This document shows, piece after piece, positions 1 through 7,025 of a DNA stretch of 10,347 bases. The translations under genes were made by a program, and so were the position numbers. The notes under the pieces were generated by a model. The model searched no databases. It saw only the letters and a program-made list of their open reading frames with translations, and was not told where the DNA came from. Source of the stretch: Bacteroidota bacterium. Lineage in GTDB: Bacteria > Bacteroidota > Bacteroidia > Cytophagales > Cyclobacteriaceae. The DNA lies in contig QGUY01000137.1 in the NCBI GenBank assembly GCA_003242315.1, positions 1 through 10,347 of the forward strand, read 5' to 3'. Position 1 is the first letter of the stretch. Each line of letters starts with the position of its first letter.

Positions 1-34
1 TTTGTGATATGTTTCGCCGTGTTTTGTTTTCGGT

Positions 35-280
35 TTACCTCCTTGCCGCTTTTTTGCGTTTTTTTGGGTCGCTGTGACCGTGGTCGAAAACGTTGACAGG
101 GTCCCCCTGCATCAGGCGGAACAGATCGTTCTTGCCATACCATCCTGTACCGATGAGTGCGACGCGGTACGGCTTGGGAGGATTGATGATATCCATTCCG
201 CGTGCGCCGAGGGCGCTTAGCGCCAGCGACGTTGTCGCTCCCTGCAGGAAGCGGCGGCGGTTGATGTTGAACTCATACAT
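35..280 (-). CDS. Gfo/Idh/MocA oxidoreductase, N-terminal part with broken frame
   Basis: This is the first 81 residues of a Tat-exported NAD(P)-dependent oxidoreductase of the Gfo/Idh/MocA family. Residues 5-13 hold a twin-arginine motif (N-I-N-R-R-R-F-L-Q) followed by an alanine-rich hydrophobic stretch. Residues 39-50 form the start of the Rossmann fold (R-V-A-L-I-G-T-G-W-Y-G-K). Up to about residue 64 it aligns without gaps, from its FNINRRRF on, to the gene at 9871 near the right edge. Beyond that it becomes lysine- and arginine-rich and stops at TAA (35-37), far short of the roughly 400+ residues usual in the family. Bases 1-34 read in the next frame give G-E-T-Y-H-K, which loosely resembles the D-Y-K-K region of the paralogue, so a frameshift near 35-60 is likely. 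Homopolymer A runs there could equally be assembly error. The family call is firm; whether the gene is intact in the genome is not. Confidence 0.72.
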   Translation of the reverse strand: MYEFNINRRRFLQGATTSLALSALGARGMDIINPPKPYRVALIGTGWYGKNDLFRLMQGDPVNVFDHGHSDPKKRKKAARR

Positions 281-316
281 GGGGGTAAGCGGGGTTGAGG
301 TTGAACATGGTATGAC

Positions 317-348
317 CTAAAGTAGGACATCCAGTTCAATGCGGCAAA
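317..348 (-). promoter_or_regulatory. Bacteroidota-type promoter for the left-edge oxidoreductase
   Basis: Read on the minus strand, TTTG (345-348) is followed after 20 bp by TACTTTAG (317-324). This matches the phylum's TTTG / TAnnTTTG promoter consensus with one mismatch in the -7 box and near-usual spacing. Transcription would start about 30 bases ahead of the ATG at 280. The leader is C- and A-rich and has no Shine-Dalgarno sequence. Inferred from motif and position only. Confidence 0.45.
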
Positions 349-442
349 CGGATTTTTGTGATGGTAAATGCCCCGTCCTGAACACTGGACTCGCGCGAAC
401 GACTGCCCATTGTTTAAAATGACCCGTAATATGAATTCCTGG

Positions 443-507
443 CTGCGAACTGCAGACTGCGTACTTACTGCGTACTGCCTTACTGTTCTACTGCCTACTG
501 CCTCCTG
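443..507. repeat. Degenerate 7-bp tandem repeat (ACTGCNT)
   Basis: About eight or nine copies of a unit close to ACTGCCT or ACTGCGT lie head to tail, with occasional 1-base insertions or shortened units. The array begins eight bases beyond the stop codon of the YHS gene (515) and lies between it and the promoter of the left-edge oxidoreductase. It is not palindromic and has no spacers, so it is not a CRISPR array. The minus strand reads as GGCAGTA units. Confidence 0.75.
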
Positions 508-514
508 TCCATCG

Positions 515-985
515 TCATCCTCCCCACTTTTTAGACCAGTTCGCATCGGCCTGCGCCTTAAACTTCCGCTCATTCTGATTCCATTTCAGCAGGTGATTGT
601 TCGCACTGAAATTGAAAAACAAGTAAAGTTTGCCATCAACGATTTTATACGTCATCGGGCTTACCTTTTCGCGCCGGCCATCTTCAGCCATCGCATAGGC
701 GCACCAACCGCCGTAAGCGGGCTCATACCTGGAAGGTGATTTTTTGAATTCCTCGAGATTTTCAGCGTTCGCGAAGTAGTAAGTTATCCCCAAGTGTGTG
801 TGTTTGAACTCCGCTTTTCCTTTTACAGGTCTTGAACCTTTGAAGTAGCTAACGGGATCGAATTCCTGTAACGCGATGCCATTGTCGTGATTGTAATTTC
901 TCCTCCTGAGTGCAGTGTCGCCCTGGGCCAACACGCTACCGCCAAACATGACAGCAGCGATAATCAGTGTCAATCTCAATTTCAT
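515..985 (-). CDS. Secreted YHS domain protein
   Basis: A 156-residue exported YHS-domain protein. Residues 1-21 are a Sec signal peptide (M-K-L-R, a hydrophobic core, then V-L-A-Q), with cleavage likely just before Q21. The mature part has the family's landmarks: F-D-P-V-S-Y-F (42-48), K-G-K-A-E-F-K-H (55-62), I-T-Y-Y-F-A-N-A-E-N (67-76), Y-G-G-W-C-A-Y-A-M (91-99), and the D-G-K-L-Y-L-F-F-N (117-125) stretch ahead of a lysine- and tryptophan-rich tail. YHS domains are thought to bind metal; C95 and the histidines at 61 and 63 are candidate ligands, but no reaction is known for this secreted type. Length is normal for the family. The ATG at 983-985 starts directly at the signal peptide. The gene is 109 bp beyond the haem dehydrogenase on the same strand, with its own possible -7 box in the gap. 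Confidence 0.9.
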   Translation of the reverse strand: MKLRLTLIIAAVMFGGSVLAQGDTALRRRNYNHDNGIALQEFDPVSYFKGSRPVKGKAEFKHTHLGITYYFANAENLEEFKKSPSRYEPAYGGWCAYAMAEDGRREKVSPMTYKIVDGKLYLFFNFSANNHLLKWNQNERKFKAQADANWSKKWGG

Positions 986-1004
986 ACTGCTTTATTTCGA
1001 TACT

Positions 1005-1012
1005 CAAAGTTA
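1005..1012 (-). promoter_or_regulatory. Possible -7 promoter box for the YHS gene
   Basis: On the minus strand this reads TAACTTTG, a perfect match to the Bacteroidota TAnnTTTG box, 19 bases ahead of the YHS start codon. No TTG or TTTG lies at the expected -33 distance, so it is only half a promoter. The YHS transcript may alternatively continue from the dehydrogenase gene, as I see no terminator in 986-1094. Confidence 0.3.
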
Positions 1013-1094
1013 CCCATGAAATCGCCTGGGACTTCAGCATTCAACGAGTCTGTCGGCCGGTCGTCGGGAGCATTAATTATTAAAAGGCGAAAGG

Positions 1095-3944
1095 TTACTG
1101 ACTGGAAAGGCTTAACAAATACGCAGCGACATGAGCCACGTCGTCCGCGGTCATTCCCATGTTGCCCGGTGCCGGCATAAGACTGCCTTGCTGTTTTGTT
1201 CGTGAAATTATATCGCCTGTGTTGAGCGTTTGCAACTTTCCAGACAGATCACGTACGACCAGAGTGTTTCTGTTGTCCGCGACTATGAAGCCAACCAATG
1301 TACTGCCATCATGCAGCGTAATTGTCCAGGCCTCATACCCGAATGCGACTCCCGCGTCTGGATTGACAATAGCGTCGAGCATGGCGGACCGATCGTACTT
1401 GCTTGCAATATTGGAGAGATCCGGTCCTGCAGTTCCTCCTTTGCCGTTTACGCTATGACAGGGAGCACAATTCTTTTCAAAGAGCAGTTTGCCTGTTGAC
1501 CCATCGCCGGTCATTTCAAGAACGTTGCTCACAGTTATCGCCTGGCTGTCGGAATTGTTCAACAAACGCACGACCTGGTAGCGTACACCCGGATCGGGAT
1601 TTGTGGCGACAGCCTTAGTAATCGTTGGAATCAACCATTGTGGAAATGTGTTGTCGGCAAGCCTCGTTAGCAGCAGTCGACCGCCAATGGGATTTGCAGC
1701 AAGCTCCGCCGCATTTCTTCGTCGTTCATACGCCGAGAGCTCAGCATTGAGTGCCATGTTGAGTTTCACCTTCATCGCAGCAAGTGTGTTTTGATACTCC
1801 GCATCAATCGGTGTTTTGCTCCAGTCGAGCATGGCATACCAATCATTCCCCCTGCGGAACGAAGCCCAATACAATGCCTGCTCTCTCACGGTTTCGCTGG
1901 TATCTTGTGTGAGACGCAACATTGCGCTCGCTGCTGTGGCTTCCGGTATGAATGCCAGTGCCGTCAATGCATCAAGGCGGTCTTGCAGCCTGGACGCTTT
2001 GGATGCACGCAATTCAAAGTCGCGCACTGCGTTGGACGGATGCAGGTTCCAGAGAACTCTTGCGATGTTGGGTGACCAGTTTAGCGCCTCCGTACCTTCG
2101 ACCAGCGTAGCGTACAGTTCGTTCTCATAGCCACTGGCTGCGTTTGCTATTGCACATGCATACCACGGGTCTTCGGCGGGGCAGGAGTGCGCAAGTTCAA
2201 ATAGTACGATTCCCTTAGCGGGGTGAGCCAGCTCAGTTAAGGCAGTTGCCACCTCCCGCCGCACAGCGGGCGATGGGTCATTCGTCATTGGTATCAGGAC
2301 TCCGACCTGACGCAGGGCACGGAGTGCGACAACGCGAGTTTCGTCGTCTTGGTTTGAGAGTAGCTGTGTGACTTCATTTTGGCCCTTACTTCCCAGCCGC
2401 GAAAGAAGCCAGATTGTGCGATAACGGATGAAAGGGTTTTCATCTTTAAGTAGTTTACGCACGTCGTCTACAGCAACATCACCTTGTTCGGCCAAAAGTC
2501 TGGCGGCTTCGAAACGGACGTTGACCGCGGGATTCTTGAAGGCTTCAATCAGACCCTGTGTTGTAGTAAGATCAAGCTTGGGAATGCGAAGACGTTTGCC
2601 CTTGGGAGCGATCCGATAGATTCTGCCGTATGCGATTGTATCCCGCATCTGGTGACCGCCTACTACCGGATCGTACCAGTCTGCGATAAGGAGTGAACCA
2701 TCAGTTCCAATGGCTATGTCGCTCGGGCGAAACCACTTGTTGGGGTCAACATGGTTTGCACTATCGTTCCACACATATTGCGGATTGTCGGCGGTAAGTG
2801 ACGTAATAAGGTTGGCACGAGTGCTGAGAACGAATCCCGAACCCTTTCGAATGGGATGATATGCAAAGATTGTATTGCGTCCCGCGTCGGCGCTGAGGAG
2901 CATTCCGCGATAGTCCTTGCCCAGGGCGTCGTGTTCAATGAGTACAATCCCCGTAGGTGCGCCTGCACCGGTGCGATCGCCGGCCGGCATGACGCCTGGG
3001 TCCTCCTGGTGCCAGTGCGCCGTAAACACATCCTGCCATGGCCGATGATCAGCGCGCCAGTATCGTGTGCCATCGGCGCTGAAGTATCCCGCGTTGCCAC
3101 CTTCCATGACCCAGGATGTTCTGCACGCGAGCACCTCGTCGTCATTGTCGTTCTGCCACATGTCTCCGCGGGAGTCGACAAACACTTCATAAGGGTTGCG
3201 GAAGTTGTGGGCCATCACCTTCATGTGTTCACCGGCAGGGTTTATTCTGAGAGTCAGTCCGCCAACCCATACTTTTCCATCGTCGCTCTTCAAATTGCCC
3301 TGGTTGGTGGTGTTGTATGGAGATCCTCCGGTGTATATGCTTCCTGATCGCAGGGTCCAACCGCTTCTGTCGGTCACGGTGTGCGGACCGGCATTGCCCG
3401 TAGTAAAGTATAGATTTCCATCGGGGCCGCCGACGAGGGAATGGAGGGAATGATCGTGATCGAAACCACCGAAGCCTGTAAGCAAAATTTCTTTCTTGTC
3501 CGGAACATCGTCTCCATTCTCATCGGTGTACACAATAAGGTTAGGCGAACAGGAAACGTAGACTTTGTTGCCTACAACTGCAATGCCCAGCGGAGCGATG
3601 AGGTCTTCATCCTGCACGAATATCGTCGACTTATCGGCGACACCGTCCTGATCGGTATCCTCAAGTATGAGTACACGATCTCCTTTTGAATGATGGGGAA
3701 ATACTGTGGAGTCGTTATTGAAGTTCCGATAGTTGACTGCCTCCGTTACCCATAGACGACCCTTTGCGTCAACGTCTATGTTTGTTGGATTATAGAGCAT
3801 TGGCGACTCGGCCCACACGACCGCCTCCAGGTCGTCGGGTAATCCGGGGAAAAGCATCGGCTTATCGTGCTGACGGCAAGCTGTTCCAGCAAGAAGCAAC
3901 AACAGCATCAATGCTGTGCCGCGTGGCGATGAATTCGTACTCAT
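1095..3944 (-). CDS. Lipoprotein dehydrogenase: beta-propeller, HEAT-like repeats, cytochrome c
   Basis: A 949-residue multidomain protein of the PVC-type 'membrane-bound dehydrogenase' kind (compare TIGR02604 and TIGR02603), also common in Bacteroidota. Residues 1-23 form a lipoprotein signal ending at C23 (L-A-G-T-A-C). Residues about 35-450 are a six-bladed-type propeller with repeats such as N-I-D-V-D-A-K-G-R-L-W-V-T-E (55-68) and D-I-A-I-G-T-D-G-S-L-L-I-A-D-W (409-423), plus D-T-D-Q-D-G-V-A-D (96-104). Residues about 460-800 are HEAT-like helical pairs. Residues 817-949 are a haem c domain with C-A-P-C-H at 826-830 and a likely axial Met at 923 (S-L-M-P). The expected role is oxidation of a sugar or similar alcohol outside the inner membrane, with electrons passing to the covalent haem; the substrate is unknown. 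The ATG follows the upstream oxidoreductase stop by one base (TGA-G-ATG), implying translational coupling. No frameshift or missing haem residue is seen. Confidence 0.92.
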   Translation of the reverse strand: MSTNSSPRGTALMLLLLLAGTACRQHDKPMLFPGLPDDLEAVVWAESPMLYNPTNIDVDAKGRLWVTEAVNYRNFNNDSTVFPHHSKGDRVLILEDTDQDGVADKSTIFVQDEDLIAPLGIAVVGNKVYVSCSPNLIVYTDENGDDVPDKKEILLTGFGGFDHDHSLHSLVGGPDGNLYFTTGNAGPHTVTDRSGWTLRSGSIYTGGSPYNTTNQGNLKSDDGKVWVGGLTLRINPAGEHMKVMAHNFRNPYEVFVDSRGDMWQNDNDDEVLACRTSWVMEGGNAGYFSADGTRYWRADHRPWQDVFTAHWHQEDPGVMPAGDRTGAGAPTGIVLIEHDALGKDYRGMLLSADAGRNTIFAYHPIRKGSGFVLSTRANLITSLTADNPQYVWNDSANHVDPNKWFRPSDIAIGTDGSLLIADWYDPVVGGHQMRDTIAYGRIYRIAPKGKRLRIPKLDLTTTQGLIEAFKNPAVNVRFEAARLLAEQGDVAVDDVRKLLKDENPFIRYRTIWLLSRLGSKGQNEVTQLLSNQDDETRVVALRALRQVGVLIPMTNDPSPAVRREVATALTELAHPAKGIVLFELAHSCPAEDPWYACAIANAASGYENELYATLVEGTEALNWSPNIARVLWNLHPSNAVRDFELRASKASRLQDRLDALTALAFIPEATAASAMLRLTQDTSETVREQALYWASFRRGNDWYAMLDWSKTPIDAEYQNTLAAMKVKLNMALNAELSAYERRRNAAELAANPIGGRLLLTRLADNTFPQWLIPTITKAVATNPDPGVRYQVVRLLNNSDSQAITVSNVLEMTGDGSTGKLLFEKNCAPCHSVNGKGGTAGPDLSNIASKYDRSAMLDAIVNPDAGVAFGYEAWTITLHDGSTLVGFIVADNRNTLVVRDLSGKLQTLNTGDIISRTKQQGSLMPAPGNMGMTADDVAHVAAYLLSLSSQ

Positions 3945-3945
3945 C

Positions 3946-5094
3946 TCAGCTGATTACTAGCTTTTCTGCCTCAGCCTGTGCCCTTAGTGCCAGCTCGGTA
4001 GCGAGGAAACAGTGTGCCTGGGTCATCGCAGTTTCCGTGCGGTTCACAATGTCGTGTGCGAGTTGCGCGCCATAAGGAAGCTCCTGCTGGGAACAGTCGA
4101 TATAGCGTGTTTCTTTTTGATCGACGAGGAAAAGGTGATTGCCTCCCGATCTTCCCCCGATATCGGTGTTTTTTCTTATTTCAATGAAGCCGTCGGTGCC
4201 TAGAATCGTGAGCCGACCATCGCCCCAGGTGTTGAGTCCGTCTGGCGTGAACCAGTCGACACGAATATAACCCGTGCCTTTGTCGCCGCGCAGTATCACG
4301 TCGCCGAAATCCTCGAATGCCGGGTATTGTTTGTAGTGAACATTACCTGTTTGTGATGCTACTACGCTTCCTGATGTCGAACCGGTGAAGAACAGGAACT
4401 GGTCGCATTGATGCGATCCTATGTCGCAAATTATTCCCCCATAATATTTCTTGTCGAAGAACCATTCGGGTCTGGAGTTGATGTTCATCCGGTGCGGGCC
4501 GAGACCTATTGTTTGGATAACTTTTCCTATGGCACCGGCTTGCACGAGTTCTCCTGCCTTAACGGTGGCACGGTTTTCAAATCGTTCGCTATACATAATG
4601 GAGTAAATGCGACCCGTTTCTTTTTGAACGCGGCGCACCTGCTCCAGCTGTTCGAGTGATATGATGCCCGGTTTGTCAACCATGAAATCCTTGCCGTGCT
4701 GCATCACACGTATCCCGAGCGGGGCGCGCTCATTCGGAATGGACGCGCTCACGACGAGCTGAATGGAGGAGTCTTCCAGTATTTCATGTTCGCTGCGTGC
4801 CAGTTTGGCGTCGGGATAGCGTTTTGAAAATTGCGCGATGAGCTCAGGCTCCCTGGCGTAGAAGGAGACAAGCTGGCCCCCGTTGCGCAGCATGGCCTGA
4901 GTTTGGCCGTAGATGTGGCCATGGTTGAGTCCGATAACAGAGAACCGAATGGTTGGCGCCGGTGTAGGTTTCTTGCGCGGCCTGACTTTGTCTTCAATGG
5001 GGCGTGCGTGTAGATGACTAAAGGTTGTGCCTACGGTCATCGCCGCTGCTGCTGAGAGCGACTGACGGATGAAGTTGCGTCGATCGGATTGCAT
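3946..5094 (-). CDS. Tat-exported Gfo/Idh/MocA family oxidoreductase
   Basis: A 382-residue NAD(P)-dependent dehydrogenase/reductase of the Gfo/Idh/MocA family, which acts on sugars, cyclitols or their derivatives. I chose the ATG at 5092-5094, which places the twin-arginine motif D-R-R-N-F-I-R at residues 4-10, followed by an alanine-rich core. A TTG at 5125-5127 would add 11 residues ahead of the signal and is less likely. The Rossmann domain begins with R-F-S-V-I-G-L-N-H-G-H (50-60). The family's E-K-P motif appears as D-K-P (140-142), its Lys being the usual catalytic one, and the second-domain motif reads C-D-I-G-S-H-Q-C-D (223-231), with a histidine placed to act on substrate. It lies 48 bp after the AraC gene and one base before the haem dehydrogenase, so the three probably form one transcript. 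It is only distantly like the two Gfo proteins at the window edges. Substrate not determinable. Confidence 0.9.
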   Translation of the reverse strand: MQSDRRNFIRQSLSAAAAMTVGTTFSHLHARPIEDKVRPRKKPTPAPTIRFSVIGLNHGHIYGQTQAMLRNGGQLVSFYAREPELIAQFSKRYPDAKLARSEHEILEDSSIQLVVSASIPNERAPLGIRVMQHGKDFMVDKPGIISLEQLEQVRRVQKETGRIYSIMYSERFENRATVKAGELVQAGAIGKVIQTIGLGPHRMNINSRPEWFFDKKYYGGIICDIGSHQCDQFLFFTGSTSGSVVASQTGNVHYKQYPAFEDFGDVILRGDKGTGYIRVDWFTPDGLNTWGDGRLTILGTDGFIEIRKNTDIGGRSGGNHLFLVDQKETRYIDCSQQELPYGAQLAHDIVNRTETAMTQAHCFLATELALRAQAEAEKLVIS

Positions 5095-5142
5095 AGTGAG
5101 TACTTTGGTGTTAGCCAATGTACTCAATTATTGCATTCCACT

Positions 5143-6018
5143 CTACTGTTCTACCATCAACCTTTGTTGGCGGTACTGGAGCGGGGGTTTGCCGTAGGTT
5201 TCCTTAAACAGCCTTACGAAATGTGAGGTGTTCTTAAATCCGCTACGGAGCGTGACGTCGTTGATGGGTTCATCGGTAGTCTCCAGCAGATGGCGTGCAA
5301 ATTCAAGTCTCCGCACCGTAAGCCATTTGCCCGGAGGCATTCCGTAGACCTCCTGAAATTCCGCCTTGAATGTTGTCAGGCTTCGGGCGCACAGCTTCGC
5401 GTACTCTGAAAGGCTCATGTTGCTCATGAAGAACTGCTCCATGACCGAGCGAATGGGAATTTTTCCGCACGAATACACTGCTGCAAAGTGATCGGCCAAT
5501 TCCTGATTTTGAGTAGAGGAGAGAATGTGCAGGATAAGTTCTTCGAATTTCACCGTAAGCAGTTCACGGGAGGGAGAGTCTGACTTTTTGAAGTAGGTTA
5601 GAACAGAATGGAAATACGCGGATAATGAGTCGTCTACGTGCACCGTGATGATCGGGTCTCCGGAAAAGGGTGCTTTCGGCGAGATGGGTATGCCACCCGG
5701 ATATTTGCTAAGGACGGACTTGATAAAGTGGTCTGGTACAAATATCAGTAGCGCGCAGTAATCGTTGTCGTGGTATCGCTCACCGATGTAGGCGCCTTGT
5801 CGCACGAAGCGTGCCTCACCGGGTTCAGCGCTGAACTCCTTATCGCCGGCGAGCCACTTCTTTTTTCCTCCAAGTACAAATTCAAAGTAATTGCTGTGGG
5901 TCCAGAATCCTACCCGGGAATCGGGGATGAGGCACTTGTACTCGACGAAAAGAAGGTCGTCTACTTCGAACTTCTTAAACAGGTTACCCTGTTGAACGTA
6001 GTCGTAAAAGTTGATCAC
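5143..6018 (-). CDS. AraC-family transcriptional regulator
   Basis: A 291-residue cytoplasmic regulator. Residues about 15-100 resemble a cupin-like AraC sensing domain (F-W-T-H-S-N-Y-F-E-F-V-L-G-G at 38-51, then E-P-G-E-A-R-F-V at 65-72). Residues about 190-286 are the double helix-turn-helix: M-S-L-S-E-Y-A-K-L-C-A-R-S-L-T-T-F (201-217) for the first, and I-N-D-V-T-L-R-S-G-F-K-N-T-S-H-F-V-R-L-F (252-271) for the second, ending in Y-G-K-P-P-L-Q-Y-R. Length is typical. The start is a GTG at 6016-6018; an in-frame stop lies just upstream and no better start is near. It is the first gene of the leftward block and faces the DsrE-like gene across 253 bp, so it probably controls the oxidoreductase and haem dehydrogenase behind it and perhaps its own promoter. 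The inducer is unknown. Confidence 0.93.
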   Translation of the reverse strand: MINFYDYVQQGNLFKKFEVDDLLFVEYKCLIPDSRVGFWTHSNYFEFVLGGKKKWLAGDKEFSAEPGEARFVRQGAYIGERYHDNDYCALLIFVPDHFIKSVLSKYPGGIPISPKAPFSGDPIITVHVDDSLSAYFHSVLTYFKKSDSPSRELLTVKFEELILHILSSTQNQELADHFAAVYSCGKIPIRSVMEQFFMSNMSLSEYAKLCARSLTTFKAEFQEVYGMPPGKWLTVRRLEFARHLLETTDEPINDVTLRSGFKNTSHFVRLFKETYGKPPLQYRQQRLMVEQ

Positions 6019-6053
6019 GCCGTTTGATGGAAGGTTACATTATTCAGAACGCA

Positions 6054-6080
6054 AGGGTACGGCTTTTTCGCGCATACCCT
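6054..6080. promoter_or_regulatory. Inverted repeat AGGGTA/TACCCT ahead of the AraC gene
   Basis: Six-base arms AGGGTA (6054-6059) and TACCCT (6075-6080) are separated by 15 bp. The left arm overlaps TACCCTTG (minus strand, 6052-6059), which matches the Bacteroidota -7 box except at one base and would place transcription about 30 bases before the AraC start. No -33 box is visible. It could be an operator for AraC or another regulator, but six-base arms can occur by chance. A palindrome CAAATTTG (6113-6120) and a second GCAAATTT (6129-6136) also lie in this divergent gap. Confidence 0.25.
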
Positions 6081-6206
6081 GTACTCTACGTAAGCCTTTT
6101 TGTTTGGTTTCGCAAATTTGACCGATCAGCAAATTTTTTCGGCTTCACAGTAAATAGCGCTTTCATCCGCGTCTGAAACACTTCCCGTTAAATACCGCAG
6201 CAATTA

Positions 6207-6240
6207 ACAGGCAGTATCCCGGAGAACAGGGATAGCCTGT
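6207..6240 (+). promoter_or_regulatory. Leader hairpin ahead of the DsrE-like gene
   Basis: Arms ACAGGC (6207-6212) plus TATCCC (6215-6220) pair fully with GGGATA (6229-6234) plus GCCTGT (6235-6240). This gives a 12-bp stem with a two-base bulge (A6213, G6214) and an eight-base loop GGAGAACA. It ends 31 bases before the preferred ATG at 6272. No T run follows on the plus strand, so it does not look like an intrinsic terminator. It may stabilise the transcript, control translation, or bind a protein as DNA or RNA. Function is inferred; the pairing is seen directly. Confidence 0.55.
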
Positions 6241-6271
6241 GATGTCAAACCAAACAAACAACCAATCAACC

Positions 6272-6928
6272 ATGAAAGAAAACCCGAGAAGAAAATTCCT
6301 GGGCCAGGTGATTGCCGGAACAGCAGCAGGCATTACCACCCTCTCCATGCCATTCAGCTCAAAGGCGATTCCGGGCAGTGAAGATGCTGATGAATGGTTC
6401 AGCCGAGCGAAAGGAAAGCACCGTATTGTATATGATGCCCCGGAGCCTCACGACGGAATGCCAATTATCTGGTCATGGGTATACTATCTCACGAACAACA
6501 GTACAGGTACACCTGACAATGACATGACGGCCATGGTGGTGCTGCGTCACAATGCAATACCTTTAGCCATGGAAGATCGCCTCTGGGAGAAATACAAGTT
6601 CGGCGAGATGTTTAACATTAAGGATAACACTACTGGCAAACCGGCAGTGCGCAATCCGTACTATACACCGCGCGAAGGTGATTTTCCTTTTTCTGAAATA
6701 GAAGGCATAAAGACTCTTCAGTCGCGTGGTGCAATGTTCTGTGTTTGCAACATGGCCCTCAAGGTGTATAGCACGATGGTGGCGAAGTCGGCTGGACTCG
6801 ATCCTGAAGCAGTCCGCCAGGATTGGGTGAGTGGTATTCACAAGGACATCCAGATTGTGCCGTCCGGCGTGTGGGCCATTGGCCGCGCGCAAGAGCATGG
6901 CTTTGGATATTGTTACGCAGGAGGCTAA
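6272..6928 (+). CDS. Tat-exported DsrE/DsrF-like protein
   Basis: A 218-residue protein with a twin-arginine signal (N-P-R-R-K-F-L-G at 4-11, then an alanine/glycine core to about residue 32). I preferred the ATG at 6272, because the upstream GTG (6239) and ATG (6242) fall in or beside a leader hairpin and would bury the Tat motif. The mature part ends like DsrE/DsrF sulfur-relay proteins: a strand with F-C-V-C-N-M-A-L (156-163), G-L-D-P-E-A (175-180), then I-V-P-S-G-V-W-A-I-G-R-A-Q-E-H-G-F-G-Y (195-213). C159 sits where those proteins have their conserved cysteine; C157 and C214 are additional. An exported DsrE-like protein is unusual, since classical DsrEFH acts in the cytoplasm. The TauE/SafE transporter 97 bp downstream supports a sulfur link. 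Assignment to this fold is by eye and needs a profile search; a novel Bacteroidota secreted family is the alternative. Confidence 0.78.
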   Translation: MKENPRRKFLGQVIAGTAAGITTLSMPFSSKAIPGSEDADEWFSRAKGKHRIVYDAPEPHDGMPIIWSWVYYLTNNSTGTPDNDMTAMVVLRHNAIPLAMEDRLWEKYKFGEMFNIKDNTTGKPAVRNPYYTPREGDFPFSEIEGIKTLQSRGAMFCVCNMALKVYSTMVAKSAGLDPEAVRQDWVSGIHKDIQIVPSGVWAIGRAQEHGFGYCYAGG

Positions 6929-7025
6929 CCAACTGGGCCGACTCCGTAACCGGGAAGTGGTCATAATCCAGGATGGCCCTTCCCTTCTCCTGTTCACACT
7001 CACACTATCTAGACAAACCAACCAC

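Noticed and set aside
330..389. Imperfect inverted repeat TCCAGTTCA / TGAACACTGGA around the left promoter
   Set aside because: Arms are short, interrupted by a two-base bulge and 40 bases apart; too weak to call an operator or hairpin.
443..507. Possible CRISPR array
   Set aside because: The units are about 7 bp, contiguous and without spacers, and no cas gene is present.
368..739. A 123-codon plus-strand open frame over the repeat and the end of the YHS gene
   Set aside because: It is antisense to YHS coding sequence and its middle is translated tandem repeat; it has no domain or start signal.
2714..3347. Open frames of about 160 codons (minus, other frame, and plus strand) inside the haem dehydrogenase
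   Set aside because: They overlap the uninterrupted propeller domain of a recognised protein, and their translations are compositionally odd with no family resemblance.
6831..7025. N-terminal extension of the TauE/SafE frame back to 6831
   Set aside because: The extension overlaps the preceding gene out of frame and is neither hydrophobic nor signal-like; the ATG at 7026 starts at the first membrane segment.
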